64,000 nt of DNA from NCEH01 sp002257205 (lineage in GTDB: Bacteria > Pseudomonadota > Alphaproteobacteria > Rhizobiales > Xanthobacteraceae), in the NCBI RefSeq assembly GCF_043195105.1, contig NZ_JBAFWO010000006.1; one strand, written 5' to 3'. The position numbers and the translations under genes were made by a program. This document shows, piece by piece, positions 33,040-42,010 of this stretch; within the stretch, counting starts at the first letter, position 1, and the number at the start of each line of letters is the position of its first letter. The notes beneath the pieces are model-generated. The model did no database searches and was not told the origin of the DNA. It saw only the letters and a list, made by a program, of their open reading frames with translations.

Positions 33040-33780
33040 ATGCACGCTTTGTCGCGCCACCTTCCCCATTTCGGTCCGGTGCGGGCCAATGCCGGCACGC
33101 CCCAGGCGCGCGCCGCGAGCGTGATCGAGACCATGACCCGTCCGCCCGCGCCGGGTGCCGGTCGGGCGGCGACGGCCGGTGGCGCGGACGCACCGGCGGC
33201 CGTGGCCTCGAAGGCTGCCGCTCCCGCGCCGGCGAGCGAAGCGCCGCGTCCTGATCCCACGCCCCGCATTACGGCGGAAGACCTGGAGCGGGCGGTTGCG
33301 TTGGCCCGTCGCGAGGCGAGCGCCGCCCTCGCTGCGGCGAACGAGGCTGCGGCCCAGACCCGGATCCAGGACCGGGCAGAATTCGACGCCCGCCTCGCCG
33401 ATGCGCGCGTGGCCTGGGCCCGCGAGGAGGGCGATGTTCTGGCCCATCAAATCAACGAGGCGATCGGCGCGCTGGAGCATCGTATCAGCGACACCGTGGC
33501 CCATGTGCTGACGCCGTTCCTGGACACCGAAATCCGCGCCAAGGCGGTCACCGACCTGTGCGCCCTGGTGCGGACCCGCCTCGGCGGTGCGCCCGGCGCG
33601 GCGGTGCGGATCAGTGCTCCTGCGGATCTGCTCGAGGCCATGCGCGCCGGCTTGGGTGAGAGGCCGGGCCTTGCCTTCGCGCAGGAGGAGGGTCCCGAAA
33701 TTCGCGTCGTCGCCGACGACACGCTCATGGAAACACAGCTTGCCGCCTGGTCCGAGCGCCTGCGCTCGATTCCGGCTTGA
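33040..33780 (+). CDS. FliH-like flagellar assembly protein
   Basis: A 246-residue soluble protein. It has a Pro/Ala-rich N-terminal region, then a long charged helix with strong coiled-coil character (about residues 80-150: EDLERAVALARREAS, ARVAWAREEG) and a compact C-terminal domain (VTDLCALVRTRLG, IRVVADDTLMETQLAAWSERL). This layout and its place directly after fliF suggest FliH, the regulator of the FliI ATPase, but sequence similarity is weak and I base the call on architecture and context. The ATG follows the fliF stop by two bases. Confidence 0.6.
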   Translation: MHALSRHLPHFGPVRANAGTPQARAASVIETMTRPPAPGAGRAATAGGADAPAAVASKAAAPAPASEAPRPDPTPRITAEDLERAVALARREASAALAAANEAAAQTRIQDRAEFDARLADARVAWAREEGDVLAHQINEAIGALEHRISDTVAHVLTPFLDTEIRAKAVTDLCALVRTRLGGAPGAAVRISAPADLLEAMRAGLGERPGLAFAQEEGPEIRVVADDTLMETQLAAWSERLRSIPA

Positions 33781-33789
33781 GGAAGCATC

Positions 33790-35100
33790 ATGTCCGACAA
33801 GGCCGAGCACGGCGAAATCATCATCATCAAGCGCCACCACGAAGAGGAGCATGAATCCCATTCGAGCGCGTGGAAGGTGGCGCACGCCGATTTCATGACG
33901 GCGATGATGGCCTTCTTCCTCATCATGTGGCTCATCAATGCCACCGACAAGGACACGCGCAAGGCGATCGCCAATTATTTCAACCCGGTGGATCTCGCCT
34001 CCTCCATCACTGAGCTCAAGGGCCTGAACGATCCCGACGACACCCAGGCCAACGGAACGTCGGCGGACGGCGACAAACAGAATTCACTCAAAAACACCAC
34101 AGGCGCCAAGTCCGGCGCGGGAGCTGACCGCCAGCAGGGCGACAAGGAGCGTAGCGCGTTCCAGGACCCCTATGCGGTGCTCAACAAGCTCGCTGGCGAC
34201 GCCGATCCAAGCCCCGGCAACGTCACGGCCGATACCGCGATCGGCGATATCGGTTCGCCCGGCAGTGGCGCCGGCGACACGTCGCGCGATCCGTTCGACC
34301 CGGTCTATTGGCAGACCAATGCCGCCCGCAAGACGAAGACCGATACCCCCGGTGCGGTCAAATCCAATGTCGCGCCCGCCGGCGCGCGCCCTGACGCCAC
34401 CGCGCCGCGCGCCGACGCGCAGCCGCTCCAGGACAAGGACACGGCCCAGGTCGCCGATGCGACACAATCCGCCGCCAAGGGGCAGGGCGCCGGCGCCGCG
34501 TCCAAGGCCGGCTCCGCCGCCGGTCCGGCGCAGAGCGGGCAATTCCAGAGCGGTCAGGCGCAGAGCGGACAAATCCAAAGTGGGCAGCAAATGTCCGGCC
34601 AAGGTCAGGCTACGCAGATCCAGCCGGGGCAGATCCAGGCCGCCCAGGCGCTTCAGGCGGAACTGGGCGCGGCGCTGAAAGCCGCCATGGGTCCGTCCCA
34701 TGCGCCGAATCTGGATGTGAAGGCCACCAGGGAAGGCCTCGTCATCAACCTCACCGACGACATCGACTATTCCATGTTCGGCGTGGGCTCGGCGATCCCG
34801 GATCCCAAGCTGGTGCGGGCCATGGAGAAGGTGGCGAAGATCGTGGCTGCGCGCCCGGGAGATATCGTCCTGCGCGGCCACACGGACGGGCGCCCGTTCC
34901 GTTCTGACACCTATGACAATTGGCGTCTTTCCACCGCCCGCGCCCAGATGGCCTATTACATGCTCGTGCGCGGCGGGCTGGAGGAGGCACGGGTGCGCCG
35001 CATCGAGGGCGTGGCCGATCGCGATCTGAAGAACCGCACCGATCCTTATGCGGCCGGAAATCGCCGCATCGAAATCCTGCTGCGCGAGCCGGCGCAATGA
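33790..35100 (+). CDS. motB: Flagellar stator protein MotB
   Basis: A 436-residue protein. The single TM helix (FMTAMMAFFLIMWLINA, residues 35-51) is preceded by D34, the proton-accepting Asp in HADFMTAMM. The C-terminal OmpA-like peptidoglycan-binding domain (IVLRGHTDGRPF, NWRLSTARAQMAYYM) covers about residues 325-430. The linker is unusually long and ends in a Gln/Ser/Gly repeat tract (QSGQ units, residues about 245-285). MotB anchors the stator to peptidoglycan with MotA, encoded at 56.8 kb. The stop overlaps the motC start (ATGA). Confidence 0.96.
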   Translation: MSDKAEHGEIIIIKRHHEEEHESHSSAWKVAHADFMTAMMAFFLIMWLINATDKDTRKAIANYFNPVDLASSITELKGLNDPDDTQANGTSADGDKQNSLKNTTGAKSGAGADRQQGDKERSAFQDPYAVLNKLAGDADPSPGNVTADTAIGDIGSPGSGAGDTSRDPFDPVYWQTNAARKTKTDTPGAVKSNVAPAGARPDATAPRADAQPLQDKDTAQVADATQSAAKGQGAGAASKAGSAAGPAQSGQFQSGQAQSGQIQSGQQMSGQGQATQIQPGQIQAAQALQAELGAALKAAMGPSHAPNLDVKATREGLVINLTDDIDYSMFGVGSAIPDPKLVRAMEKVAKIVAARPGDIVLRGHTDGRPFRSDTYDNWRLSTARAQMAYYMLVRGGLEEARVRRIEGVADRDLKNRTDPYAAGNRRIEILLREPAQ

Positions 35101-37523
35101 GCGCGCGCGCACGCATTTTGCTCGCGGGGGCGAGCCTGCTGTGCCTGCTGTCGGCGCCTGCTGCCGCGCTCGACCCTTGGGCGGACACGCGCGCGCCTGG
35201 CGAGCAACCGGTCGCCGATTGGCCAAAAAAGCTGCCCGTTCAGGCTAAGCGCCCCGCTCCGCCCGTGGCGTCTCCGGCAAGCGAATCCACTGCACCCGTC
35301 ACCGCACCCGCCGCCGCCCTCGGCGCTCCGCTTTCCTTGGCACCGCCCGCGCGCGCGGCTCTGCCGCCAACCCGCATCCCCCTGCCGCTCGCCGCTCCGG
35401 TGGAGATTCGCCGCGCCGAGGTCGTGACGGTAAGCGATCCAGCCGAGTCGCCTGCGGCCGCCCCAGTTGCGCCGAGCCCGCCGCCCGTCGCGCCGACGGC
35501 ACCCGTCGCGCCGACGGCACCCGCTGCGGTGGCGACGCCGATGGATCGCGCGGCAGGTGAGGCGCTGGTGCGCGGGTTTCCCGCCGCAGCCTTGCCCTTG
35601 CTGCCGCCGCCGAGCGTTTCGAGCCCTTATGCTCCGCTCCCCGACCCCAAGCTGGCCACGCGCGCGCCCTTCGCAAGCCTTGCCGCCAGCGCCGATGCCA
35701 TTGTCGAAGAAGCAAGCCGGCCCGACCGGGATGATCCGAGCCCGGCCGCGACTGCGCCTGAGCCGCCGGCCGCCAGTGCGCCGCTCGCACAAGCCTCTGC
35801 CGCCGCGGAGCCGGTGGCCACGGATCAGCCCCGTGATCTTCCCGGCGAACCGGTGCAGGCCCAGACGGTGCAGGCACCCCCAGGGCATGCCGAAACGGAA
35901 CCCAACGGCGCGCAAGCCGATGTCCCCCCTGCCGAAGCGAGCCATGGCGAACCCGTTCCGGCCGACCCGGCTCACGTGGCGGCCGCCGAATCCCAGGGAC
36001 AGACCGAAACTCATGCCAAGGCGCCCGCCGACGCGGCCGCCCACGGCCCGGCCGAGAAGGACGCTCATGGCCCAGCTGACGCGGCCGCCGACGGAGGCGA
36101 CCCCAAGGCGGATGGCAAGGCACCACCTCCGCCGCCCGTAAAGGCCGTCGTCGTCACCCTGCCGCCGGTCATGGCGAACGGGATTTCGCCCATGGAGGCG
36201 GTTCGCGCCCTGCAACGCTTGCAGGACAAGGTGGCCGCAGGCTCCGTGGAAGCCGTGGATGGCCAGCGGCGCATGCTGGCGCAGATCGACAAGGATTTCA
36301 AAGCCGCGCCCCCGGCGGTGTGGCAGGATCCGCGCAACGCCCGCGCGCTGGTGATCCATGTGCTCAGTGGCGGCAATCCCGCCGTGCTGCGCGGCATTCT
36401 TGCCCAGGAGCCGCTTCCGGCCCTCGACGAGCGCCTGCTGCGTGGCGCGCTCGCTTATGTGGAAGGCCGCGAGGAGCAGGCGTTGCGCCTGTTCGGCGAG
36501 ATCGACGCCCGCAGCCTGCCGAACGCGCTCGGCGCGCAGGTGGCGATTGCCCAGGCGGCGACCACGGTGCGCAAGGACCCGGCAAGGGCCGCTAAGCTGC
36601 TCGATCTGGCGCGCCTTCTCATGCCCGGTACCTTGGTCGAGGAAGCCGCGCTGCGCCGGCAGATCCTCGTCGCGAGCCAGAGCGGCGACACCGACCAGTT
36701 CGGCCGCCTCTCCCGGCAATATCTCGATCGCTTCTCCCATTCGGTCTATGCGGGCAATTTCCGCCAGCGCTTTGCCGCCGCGCTGACCCGCATGCCCTTC
36801 ATCGACGCTGCGGATGGTTTCCAACGGCTCGATCGCTTGCTGCAACCATTGGACGAAGCCAGCCGGCGCGAAATATTTCTGCTGGTGGCGCGCAGCGCGG
36901 TCATCCAGGGCAAGGCCAAGACCACCATTACCGCCGCCGAACGCGTGCTCGCCACCGCCCCCCCGCTCAGCAGCGATGCCGAGCGCGCCCGCCTCTATAA
37001 GGCCGCCGCGCAGGCCGCGACCCATGACGGGTTTCAACAGGCCCAGATCGACCTCGCGGCGTTGGATCGCGGCCGGCTGACGCCGCCGGACGCGGCTTTG
37101 CTGGATGCCGCCCTTGTGGCCGCCGACCTGGTGCGCACCGCCCCGAACGTCGCGGACGCGGGCCTTGCGTCCGCGCCGAAAATCGCCGATGCCGCGCCGG
37201 CGCAGGTTGTCGCCGCGCCAATCGCTGCGCCGCCCTCCGCCATCGCGCCGCCAGCCGCGACGTCTCCGGCCGCAGGGCCTCAAACGAGGCTGCCTCAATC
37301 CCCGGCGCCGCAAGCCGTGGCGTCCCCGGCGGCGCGCCCTTCGTCGCCTGCCTCGCCGCCGCAAGCTGGCACCACACCCACCGGCGCGCCGCAGGCCCCA
37401 ACCTCGCAAGCCGCTCCGGCGCAAGCCACCGCCCAGGCTGATCCCGCACCCTCCGCCATCGAGGAGCAGGCACGCGGCACATTGGCCAAGATCGACAAGC
37501 TTCTGAAGGAGGCTCCGCGATGA
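35097..37523 (+). CDS. motC: Periplasmic motility protein MotC with a very long Pro/Ala-rich linker
   Basis: An 808-residue protein with a signal peptide (ILLAGASLLCLLSAPAAA). Residues about 30-345 are low-complexity, rich in Ala, Pro, Glu and His, apart from a short GEALVRGFPAAA piece. The conserved MotC body starts near MANGISPMEAVRALQRLQ and runs through a helical repeat region to about residue 690. A second Pro/Ala/Gln tail then precedes a short C-terminal helix. In Rhizobium and Sinorhizobium MotC is about half this size and binds MotB in the periplasm. Overlaps of 4 bases with motB and fliK show operon coupling. Confidence 0.88.
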   Translation: MSARARILLAGASLLCLLSAPAAALDPWADTRAPGEQPVADWPKKLPVQAKRPAPPVASPASESTAPVTAPAAALGAPLSLAPPARAALPPTRIPLPLAAPVEIRRAEVVTVSDPAESPAAAPVAPSPPPVAPTAPVAPTAPAAVATPMDRAAGEALVRGFPAAALPLLPPPSVSSPYAPLPDPKLATRAPFASLAASADAIVEEASRPDRDDPSPAATAPEPPAASAPLAQASAAAEPVATDQPRDLPGEPVQAQTVQAPPGHAETEPNGAQADVPPAEASHGEPVPADPAHVAAAESQGQTETHAKAPADAAAHGPAEKDAHGPADAAADGGDPKADGKAPPPPPVKAVVVTLPPVMANGISPMEAVRALQRLQDKVAAGSVEAVDGQRRMLAQIDKDFKAAPPAVWQDPRNARALVIHVLSGGNPAVLRGILAQEPLPALDERLLRGALAYVEGREEQALRLFGEIDARSLPNALGAQVAIAQAATTVRKDPARAAKLLDLARLLMPGTLVEEAALRRQILVASQSGDTDQFGRLSRQYLDRFSHSVYAGNFRQRFAAALTRMPFIDAADGFQRLDRLLQPLDEASRREIFLLVARSAVIQGKAKTTITAAERVLATAPPLSSDAERARLYKAAAQAATHDGFQQAQIDLAALDRGRLTPPDAALLDAALVAADLVRTAPNVADAGLASAPKIADAAPAQVVAAPIAAPPSAIAPPAATSPAAGPQTRLPQSPAPQAVASPAARPSSPASPPQAGTTPTGAPQAPTSQAAPAQATAQADPAPSAIEEQARGTLAKIDKLLKEAPR

Positions 37524-39379
37524 CAGCGCTGGACTATTCCGTCGGCCCGGGCGCCGGGCGCGGTGATGTCGTCGCCGGCAAGGGGGCCGCGCGCGCCGGC
37601 GCAGCGCCGGGCAATCCCCCCGACGGCGCGGACAGCGTGGCAGGTCACGGCTTTGCGGCGGTATTCAAGCAGATCGCCTCGCCCGCTCCGGATGCCGGCG
37701 ACACGGGCGCTGCGGGCCGCGACACGTCTCGCCCCGGCTCGGATGCGCATCAGGGGGAGGACAGCGCGATGCCCGCCCCGGACGAGACGGCAAATGACGG
37801 CCCGGCGCCGGCGGGCGACCGACAGGCCCGCCCTGGCCGCGTCGCTGCGACCCATGGGCCAGGCTCGCTGTCCCAATTGCTTCTGGCCCTGGGCCGCCCA
37901 GCTCGCGCGCCCACCGTCGCCGCGCCGGGGGATGGAGACACGGCGGACGACCTCGCCGCTGCCGCGGTTCAGGCTGCACGGGATGGGGCGAGGCTCCAGG
38001 ATCCCGCGATGCTCCAAGAGCTTATACCGTTCCCGGACCCCGCGACCTTCCAGGACTCGGCGATGCTTCCTCCCTCCGCAACACCGCAGGATCCGTCCCA
38101 ATCTCCCCCGGCCTCCCATGGGGAAGATGTAGTGGCGGCACGGGCGACATCCTCCGGGTTGGACGATCCCACGGCACCCGGCGGGCCGAATGCGCCGACG
38201 CGGGCGGAGCAGGATGCCGCCGGGGCCGCATTCGCCACGGCGCTCGGCCGGGCCGATGCGACAGCAAGCGCGATGCCGACACGCCAATCCGAGGCGGGCG
38301 CTGGGTTCACGGCCGCCCAAACCGCCGCCCCCCCCTTTCCCGACGCCTCGGGTGGGGAAGCGGTGCGGCCGATCCAGGTGTCCGTCCTCTCGCGGGAAAC
38401 CCATTTCGCGCCGATCCGCAGCCTGACCGGCCAAGCCCTGCCGTTCGTGCAGGCGGGAACCCTGCCGACGGGCGCTGTCTCCGGCGCGCCTTCGGCGCCC
38501 CCCGTAACCGCCGGACAACCGCCGCCACCGGATCGCGCGGGCCTTGATGGACAGCCCATCGCCGCGCCGCATCCGATGGGTGGCGCACCCTTCGCGCCGA
38601 TCGCGCCCGGCGCGGGCATCGCCGCCCGTGAGCGCTCCGCGATGGACACCGGCCGGCAGAGCCTCACTGCCCGCGCGGCGGATGCGCGTCACATCGCCGA
38701 CGAGGGGGCAATCGCGCCGGCAGACCGCGTTCTGGATGCCCACGCCGCACGTATGGAGGAGCAGGAAGCCTCGGCGCAAGGCAGCTCTGCGGAGCCGTCG
38801 CCCGGGCCGCAGCCTGCCACTATGGCGCCCCTGCCGCTGCAGCCCGGCATGCGGATGCTCGCCGAAATGCCCACGGTGCGCCAAGTGGCCGAGGCGATTT
38901 CCAGCGAGATGTCGAGCCTCGGCGCTCCGGACAGTGCCGACACGGCTATGGGCTTGCGCGCCGGGCCGGTGCGGGTACTGGAGATCCAGCTTCACCCCGA
39001 CGACCTCGGCACTGTGAATGTGCGCATGCGCCTGACCCCTCAGGGGCTTGAGGTGCGCTTGCGCGCCAGCAATCCCGACACCGCGCGGATGTTGGAGCAG
39101 GATCGCGCCGCCTTGGGTGAGATCCTGCGCTCCGCCGGCTACCAGCCCGGCGACATCCAGATCATCACCACCGACGGCAGCGGATTTACCGGCTTGACGG
39201 GGCATGAGCCCACGCCATTCGCGCCGGCGCGGCCCTCGGTTCCCGAAGAGCGCGGCAGTGAACGTCAGCCGGGCGGCGGCTCAGGTCGCCAGCCCTCAGA
39301 TTCCTCCGATCAGAAAGGTGCACGACGCGATGAAGCGAGTGATCGCGACAGCTTTGGCCGGGGCGATTTCTCTCGCTAG
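37520..39379 (+). CDS. fliK: Flagellar hook-length control protein FliK (rhizobial MotD)
   Basis: A 619-residue protein. Most of it is low-complexity Pro/Ala/Asp-rich, as expected for a molecular ruler. The conserved C-terminal FliK domain is clear at about residues 480-560: VLEIQLHPDDLGTVNVRM, then LTPQGLEVRLRASNPDTARML and GDIQIITTDG. FliK is secreted and switches the export gate from hook to filament substrates. In rhizobia the gene at this position was first called motD. Its last 50 bases overlap the start of the transglycosylase gene in another frame. Confidence 0.9.
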   Translation: MTALDYSVGPGAGRGDVVAGKGAARAGAAPGNPPDGADSVAGHGFAAVFKQIASPAPDAGDTGAAGRDTSRPGSDAHQGEDSAMPAPDETANDGPAPAGDRQARPGRVAATHGPGSLSQLLLALGRPARAPTVAAPGDGDTADDLAAAAVQAARDGARLQDPAMLQELIPFPDPATFQDSAMLPPSATPQDPSQSPPASHGEDVVAARATSSGLDDPTAPGGPNAPTRAEQDAAGAAFATALGRADATASAMPTRQSEAGAGFTAAQTAAPPFPDASGGEAVRPIQVSVLSRETHFAPIRSLTGQALPFVQAGTLPTGAVSGAPSAPPVTAGQPPPPDRAGLDGQPIAAPHPMGGAPFAPIAPGAGIAARERSAMDTGRQSLTARAADARHIADEGAIAPADRVLDAHAARMEEQEASAQGSSAEPSPGPQPATMAPLPLQPGMRMLAEMPTVRQVAEAISSEMSSLGAPDSADTAMGLRAGPVRVLEIQLHPDDLGTVNVRMRLTPQGLEVRLRASNPDTARMLEQDRAALGEILRSAGYQPGDIQIITTDGSGFTGLTGHEPTPFAPARPSVPEERGSERQPGGGSGRQPSDSSDQKGARRDEASDRDSFGRGDFSR

Positions 39380-40127
39380 TCCCGTATGCGCGCAAACATT
39401 CTCCACCGGCATTCCCGAGCCGATCGGCGCGCGGAAGAATGCCGCGCCGCCTTCAGCTCCGGCGGCGGCGCCCTTGGGCACGATCCCCCGCGCGCCCGCC
39501 AAGCCGGCACAGCCGGCCTCGCGCGCAAATTCGGTACAGCCGGCCTCGCTCGCGAATTCGGCACAGCCGGTGCCTGTCGCGCGTCCGAACTCCGCGGCCC
39601 GGCCCGGCAAACCCAAGCGCAACGCGGCCTCGACCTCGAATGTGTGCGAGCGCGAATTGGCGCGCGCGTCGGCGCTCTATAACATTCCGCTGCCCGTGCT
39701 CTATGCGGTGGGCTTGCAGGAGAGCGGGATTAACGGACATCTCCAGCAATATATGTTGAACGTCGCCGGCAAGGATTACCTTGCCACCTCGCTTCCCGAC
39801 GCCATGCGCGCCTTCAACGAGGCGCGGGCGCAAGGCATCAAGCTGATCGATGTCGGCTGTCTTCAGGTGAATTATTATTATCACGGAAAAAAATTCCGCT
39901 CGGTGGAGCAGATGTTCAATCCACGGCTGAATGTCGAGGTGGCGGCGCAGGAATTGCGAGACTGGCGCAAGAGCCAGGGCAATTGGACCATGGCGGTCGC
40001 GCGCTACAATGCCTCCAAGCACAATGTGGCGGGGCAGAAGCGCTATGTCTGCGCCGTCATCCGCCGGCTCGTGGGCACGGGTATGGGCGACTGGACGCCG
40101 GAAGCGCGCGCCCTCTGCAACAGCTGA
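39330..40127 (+). CDS. Exported lytic transglycosylase (SLT domain), flagellum-associated
   Basis: A 265-residue protein with a signal peptide (MKRVIATALAGAISLASPVCAQ) and a low-complexity Ala/Pro/Ser region with an imperfect repeat (ANSVQPASLANSAQP). The SLT domain starts at CERELARASALYNIP, with the catalytic Glu in VGLQESG, then DVGCLQVNYYYHG and ARYNASK. It cleaves peptidoglycan, probably opening the wall for the rod or stator, as orf38-type genes at this locus are thought to do in rhizobia. ATG 39330 is the only start that yields the signal peptide; it lies 50 bases inside fliK. Confidence 0.92.
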   Translation: MKRVIATALAGAISLASPVCAQTFSTGIPEPIGARKNAAPPSAPAAAPLGTIPRAPAKPAQPASRANSVQPASLANSAQPVPVARPNSAARPGKPKRNAASTSNVCERELARASALYNIPLPVLYAVGLQESGINGHLQQYMLNVAGKDYLATSLPDAMRAFNEARAQGIKLIDVGCLQVNYYYHGKKFRSVEQMFNPRLNVEVAAQELRDWRKSQGNWTMAVARYNASKHNVAGQKRYVCAVIRRLVGTGMGDWTPEARALCNS

Positions 40128-40181
40128 GGCGGCGCCCGCAAGGCACGCCCTCGCCGCTATCACGATCACGCCTTCAAACAG

Positions 40182-40228
40182 AAAAACCCCGCGTCCGCAC
40201 GTTATAAAACGGCGGACGCGGGGTTTTT
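40182..40228. terminator. Bidirectional terminator
   Basis: A perfect 17-bp stem AAAAACCCCGCGTCCGC / GCGGACGCGGGGTTTTT with a 13-base loop lies between the convergent transglycosylase (+) and cheZ (-) genes. A- and T-runs at both bases of the stem make it able to terminate transcripts from both sides. Confidence 0.93.
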
Positions 40229-40239
40229 ATTTGAGCGGA

Positions 40240-40944
40240 TCAGTTGAACAGGGAGTCGATGTCGTCCTGCGATACCACATTGGCGTCGTCGGCGAGCGAG
40301 GGGCCATTCAGCAGGGCGGCATCGCCCTCGCGGACCACTGGGATGATGGAATTGGCGGTGGCCACCTCGGCCGCGCCGCCCCAGATGTTCGCCATGCTGG
40401 AAATGCGCTCCTCGACGAACCGCAGCAGCTTCACCACCTTGCCGATGCGCTGGCCGGAAATATCCTGGAAATTGCAGGCCTCGAAGACCTTGATGGTCTG
40501 GGCCTGGATCGCCTCCGCCAGCGCCAGGTCGTCGCCCACCAGCGAGCGCGAGAGCTTGGCGGCTAGAACCTCGATGTCCTCGGCCGCGCTCAGAATGGTT
40601 TCGGTCGCGGTCTCGGTTGCGGCCACCACCGCATCGAGCTCGTCGGTGGCGCGAAACAATTGCTCGCCGCCGCCGCCTTCCGAATGCAAGGCCGCGATCT
40701 CGGACTTGGTATTCTGGATCGCTTCCTGGATGGTTTCCAGACCAGCCCACAGGGCGTTGCGATCGCGCTCCTTGTCCATGAGCGGATTACGATATTTGAA
40801 CGTCTCGATTTCGCTCCGCATCTGGGCGAGTTCGATCAGAATGCGGTCCAGCTGGCCATCGACCGGGCTGTGCTGACCGAAGTCGGCATCAGCGGACATG
40901 CGCGTCGAAGCTTCAATGCGAAACGGTCGCCGACTCGCGGACAT
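40240..40944 (-). CDS. cheZ: CheY-P phosphatase CheZ
   Basis: A 234-residue CheZ homologue. A long helical hairpin leads to FEACNFQDISGQRIGKVVKLL, which holds the catalytic Gln that activates water for CheY-P hydrolysis, and the protein ends in SQDDIDSLFN, the CheY-binding tail typical of CheZ. It resets the motor signal by dephosphorylating CheY, encoded divergently 180 bp away. The start at ATG 40944 is supported by GGAGG five bases upstream; an internal ATG at 40899 has no such site. CheZ is patchy in alphaproteobacteria. Confidence 0.9.
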   Translation of the reverse strand: MSASRRPFRIEASTRMSADADFGQHSPVDGQLDRILIELAQMRSEIETFKYRNPLMDKERDRNALWAGLETIQEAIQNTKSEIAALHSEGGGGEQLFRATDELDAVVAATETATETILSAAEDIEVLAAKLSRSLVGDDLALAEAIQAQTIKVFEACNFQDISGQRIGKVVKLLRFVEERISSMANIWGGAAEVATANSIIPVVREGDAALLNGPSLADDANVVSQDDIDSLFN

Positions 40945-41125
40945 CCCGACCTCCAGTATTCGAAGATTAAGTTGTCTCTTTATATTTCAACTCTCCCTCC
41001 GAACACCAGCCCACCGCCCGCGGCGTTGCAAGCTTCGCGCAAGGCGATCTCCGGTAAAAGAAACGAACGGAGCCGATGAGACATCTCTCGGTCGGCATTT
41101 CTTATGCCCTCAAACGGAGCGTCCC

Positions 41126-41509
41126 ATGGCGGTAGACCTTTCGATGAAAATTCTTGTGGTGGACGACTACAAGACCATGGTCCGGATCATTCGGAACCTC
41201 TTGAAGCAAATCGGCTTCGAGGATGTCGACGAGGCGTCCGACGGAACCGAGGCGCTCTCGCTGCTCAAGGTGAACAAATACGGCCTCGTGATCTCGGACT
41301 GGAACATGGAGCCCATGACTGGATACGAACTGCTCAAGCGCGTGCGTGACGACGAGGTTCTCAAGGAAACCCCGTTCATCATGGTGACCGCCGAAGCCAA
41401 GTCGGAAAATGTGATCGCGGCGAAGAAGGCGGGTGTCAGCAACTATATCGTCAAGCCGTTCAACGCGCAGACGCTGAAGGGCAAGATCGACACCGTGTTC
41501 GAGGCCTGA
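41126..41509 (+). CDS. cheY: Chemotaxis response regulator CheY
   Basis: A 127-residue single receiver domain of CheY type: acidic pocket D13-D14, phospho-acceptor D58 in VISDWNMEPM, Thr in IMVTAEAKSE, and K110 in YIVKPFNA with the following Phe that is usual in CheY. When phosphorylated by CheA it binds the motor switch (FliM/FliN). Start ATG 41126 follows GGAG at about 41116. It stands alone, divergent from cheZ, with no cheA or other che genes in the window, so the kinase is encoded elsewhere. Confidence 0.94.
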   Translation: MAVDLSMKILVVDDYKTMVRIIRNLLKQIGFEDVDEASDGTEALSLLKVNKYGLVISDWNMEPMTGYELLKRVRDDEVLKETPFIMVTAEAKSENVIAAKKAGVSNYIVKPFNAQTLKGKIDTVFEA

Positions 41510-41583
41510 TCTTCCGATCCGTGTTCAGCGCATCGCGAATACGTACGCTTCATGAATAAAGTCATTCAGAGTAGTACCTCCAG

Positions 41584-41608
41584 CGCCCGGCCCTCGTGCC
41601 GGGCGTTT
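41584..41608 (+). terminator. Rho-independent terminator after cheY
   Basis: An 8-bp stem CGCCCGGC / GCCGGGCG with a 6-base loop and TTT, 75 bp after the cheY stop. Confidence 0.75.
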
Positions 41609-42010
41609 GGATTCTGCCTCTATCCCGGGCGCTTCCAGAACTGGCCGGGCCGCCCTGCATGCGGGGCCGGAAAGGGATCCATCCACCTCACCTTTAAATC
41701 ATTCTAAATCCCCCCAGAATGGAGGGAATAGGGCCCGGAAACGGACGCATGACTTGTTGCATATGGCCTGCCGGACGCACCCTCCTCACCAAAATACCGT
41801 TTCGCCTGAAAAACCCGCTCCAAATCGCAGCGCTAAGCCGAAACCACCGCTGATGGCGCTCCAAATCCGCACCAACTCTCGTTGTGGGGGAAGCAATTCC
41901 TTCATACCAATTCAACAACGGAAGCGGAGCAAATGGCTCTCGCCGGAAATACATTCTGAACCAAGAATTAAGATTGAGCCTGAACGGCCAAAATTCTGAG
42001 GAGCAGTCCC
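41609..42010. other. Intergenic leader region before ftcR
   Basis: About 400 bp without a supported gene. A 130-codon open frame (41607-41999) exists but is Pro/Arg/Ser-rich with no ribosome site or motif. The stretch is AT-richer than its surroundings, especially 41890-42000, and probably carries the ftcR promoter and a long leader; I cannot pick out -35/-10 boxes with confidence. Confidence 0.5.

Noticed and set aside
34540..34640. Tandem-like repeats considered as a CRISPR or minisatellite
   Set aside because: They encode in-frame QSGQ units of MotB with varied wobble bases; no regular spacers.
35046..37424. 792-codon open frame on the minus strand across motC
   Set aside because: It mirrors the third-position GC bias of motC, is Arg/Gly-rich without motifs or ribosome site, and lies opposite a clearly coding gene.
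41607..41999. 130-codon forward frame before ftcR
   Set aside because: No motif, no ribosome site, begins inside a terminator, and the composition is that of non-coding DNA.
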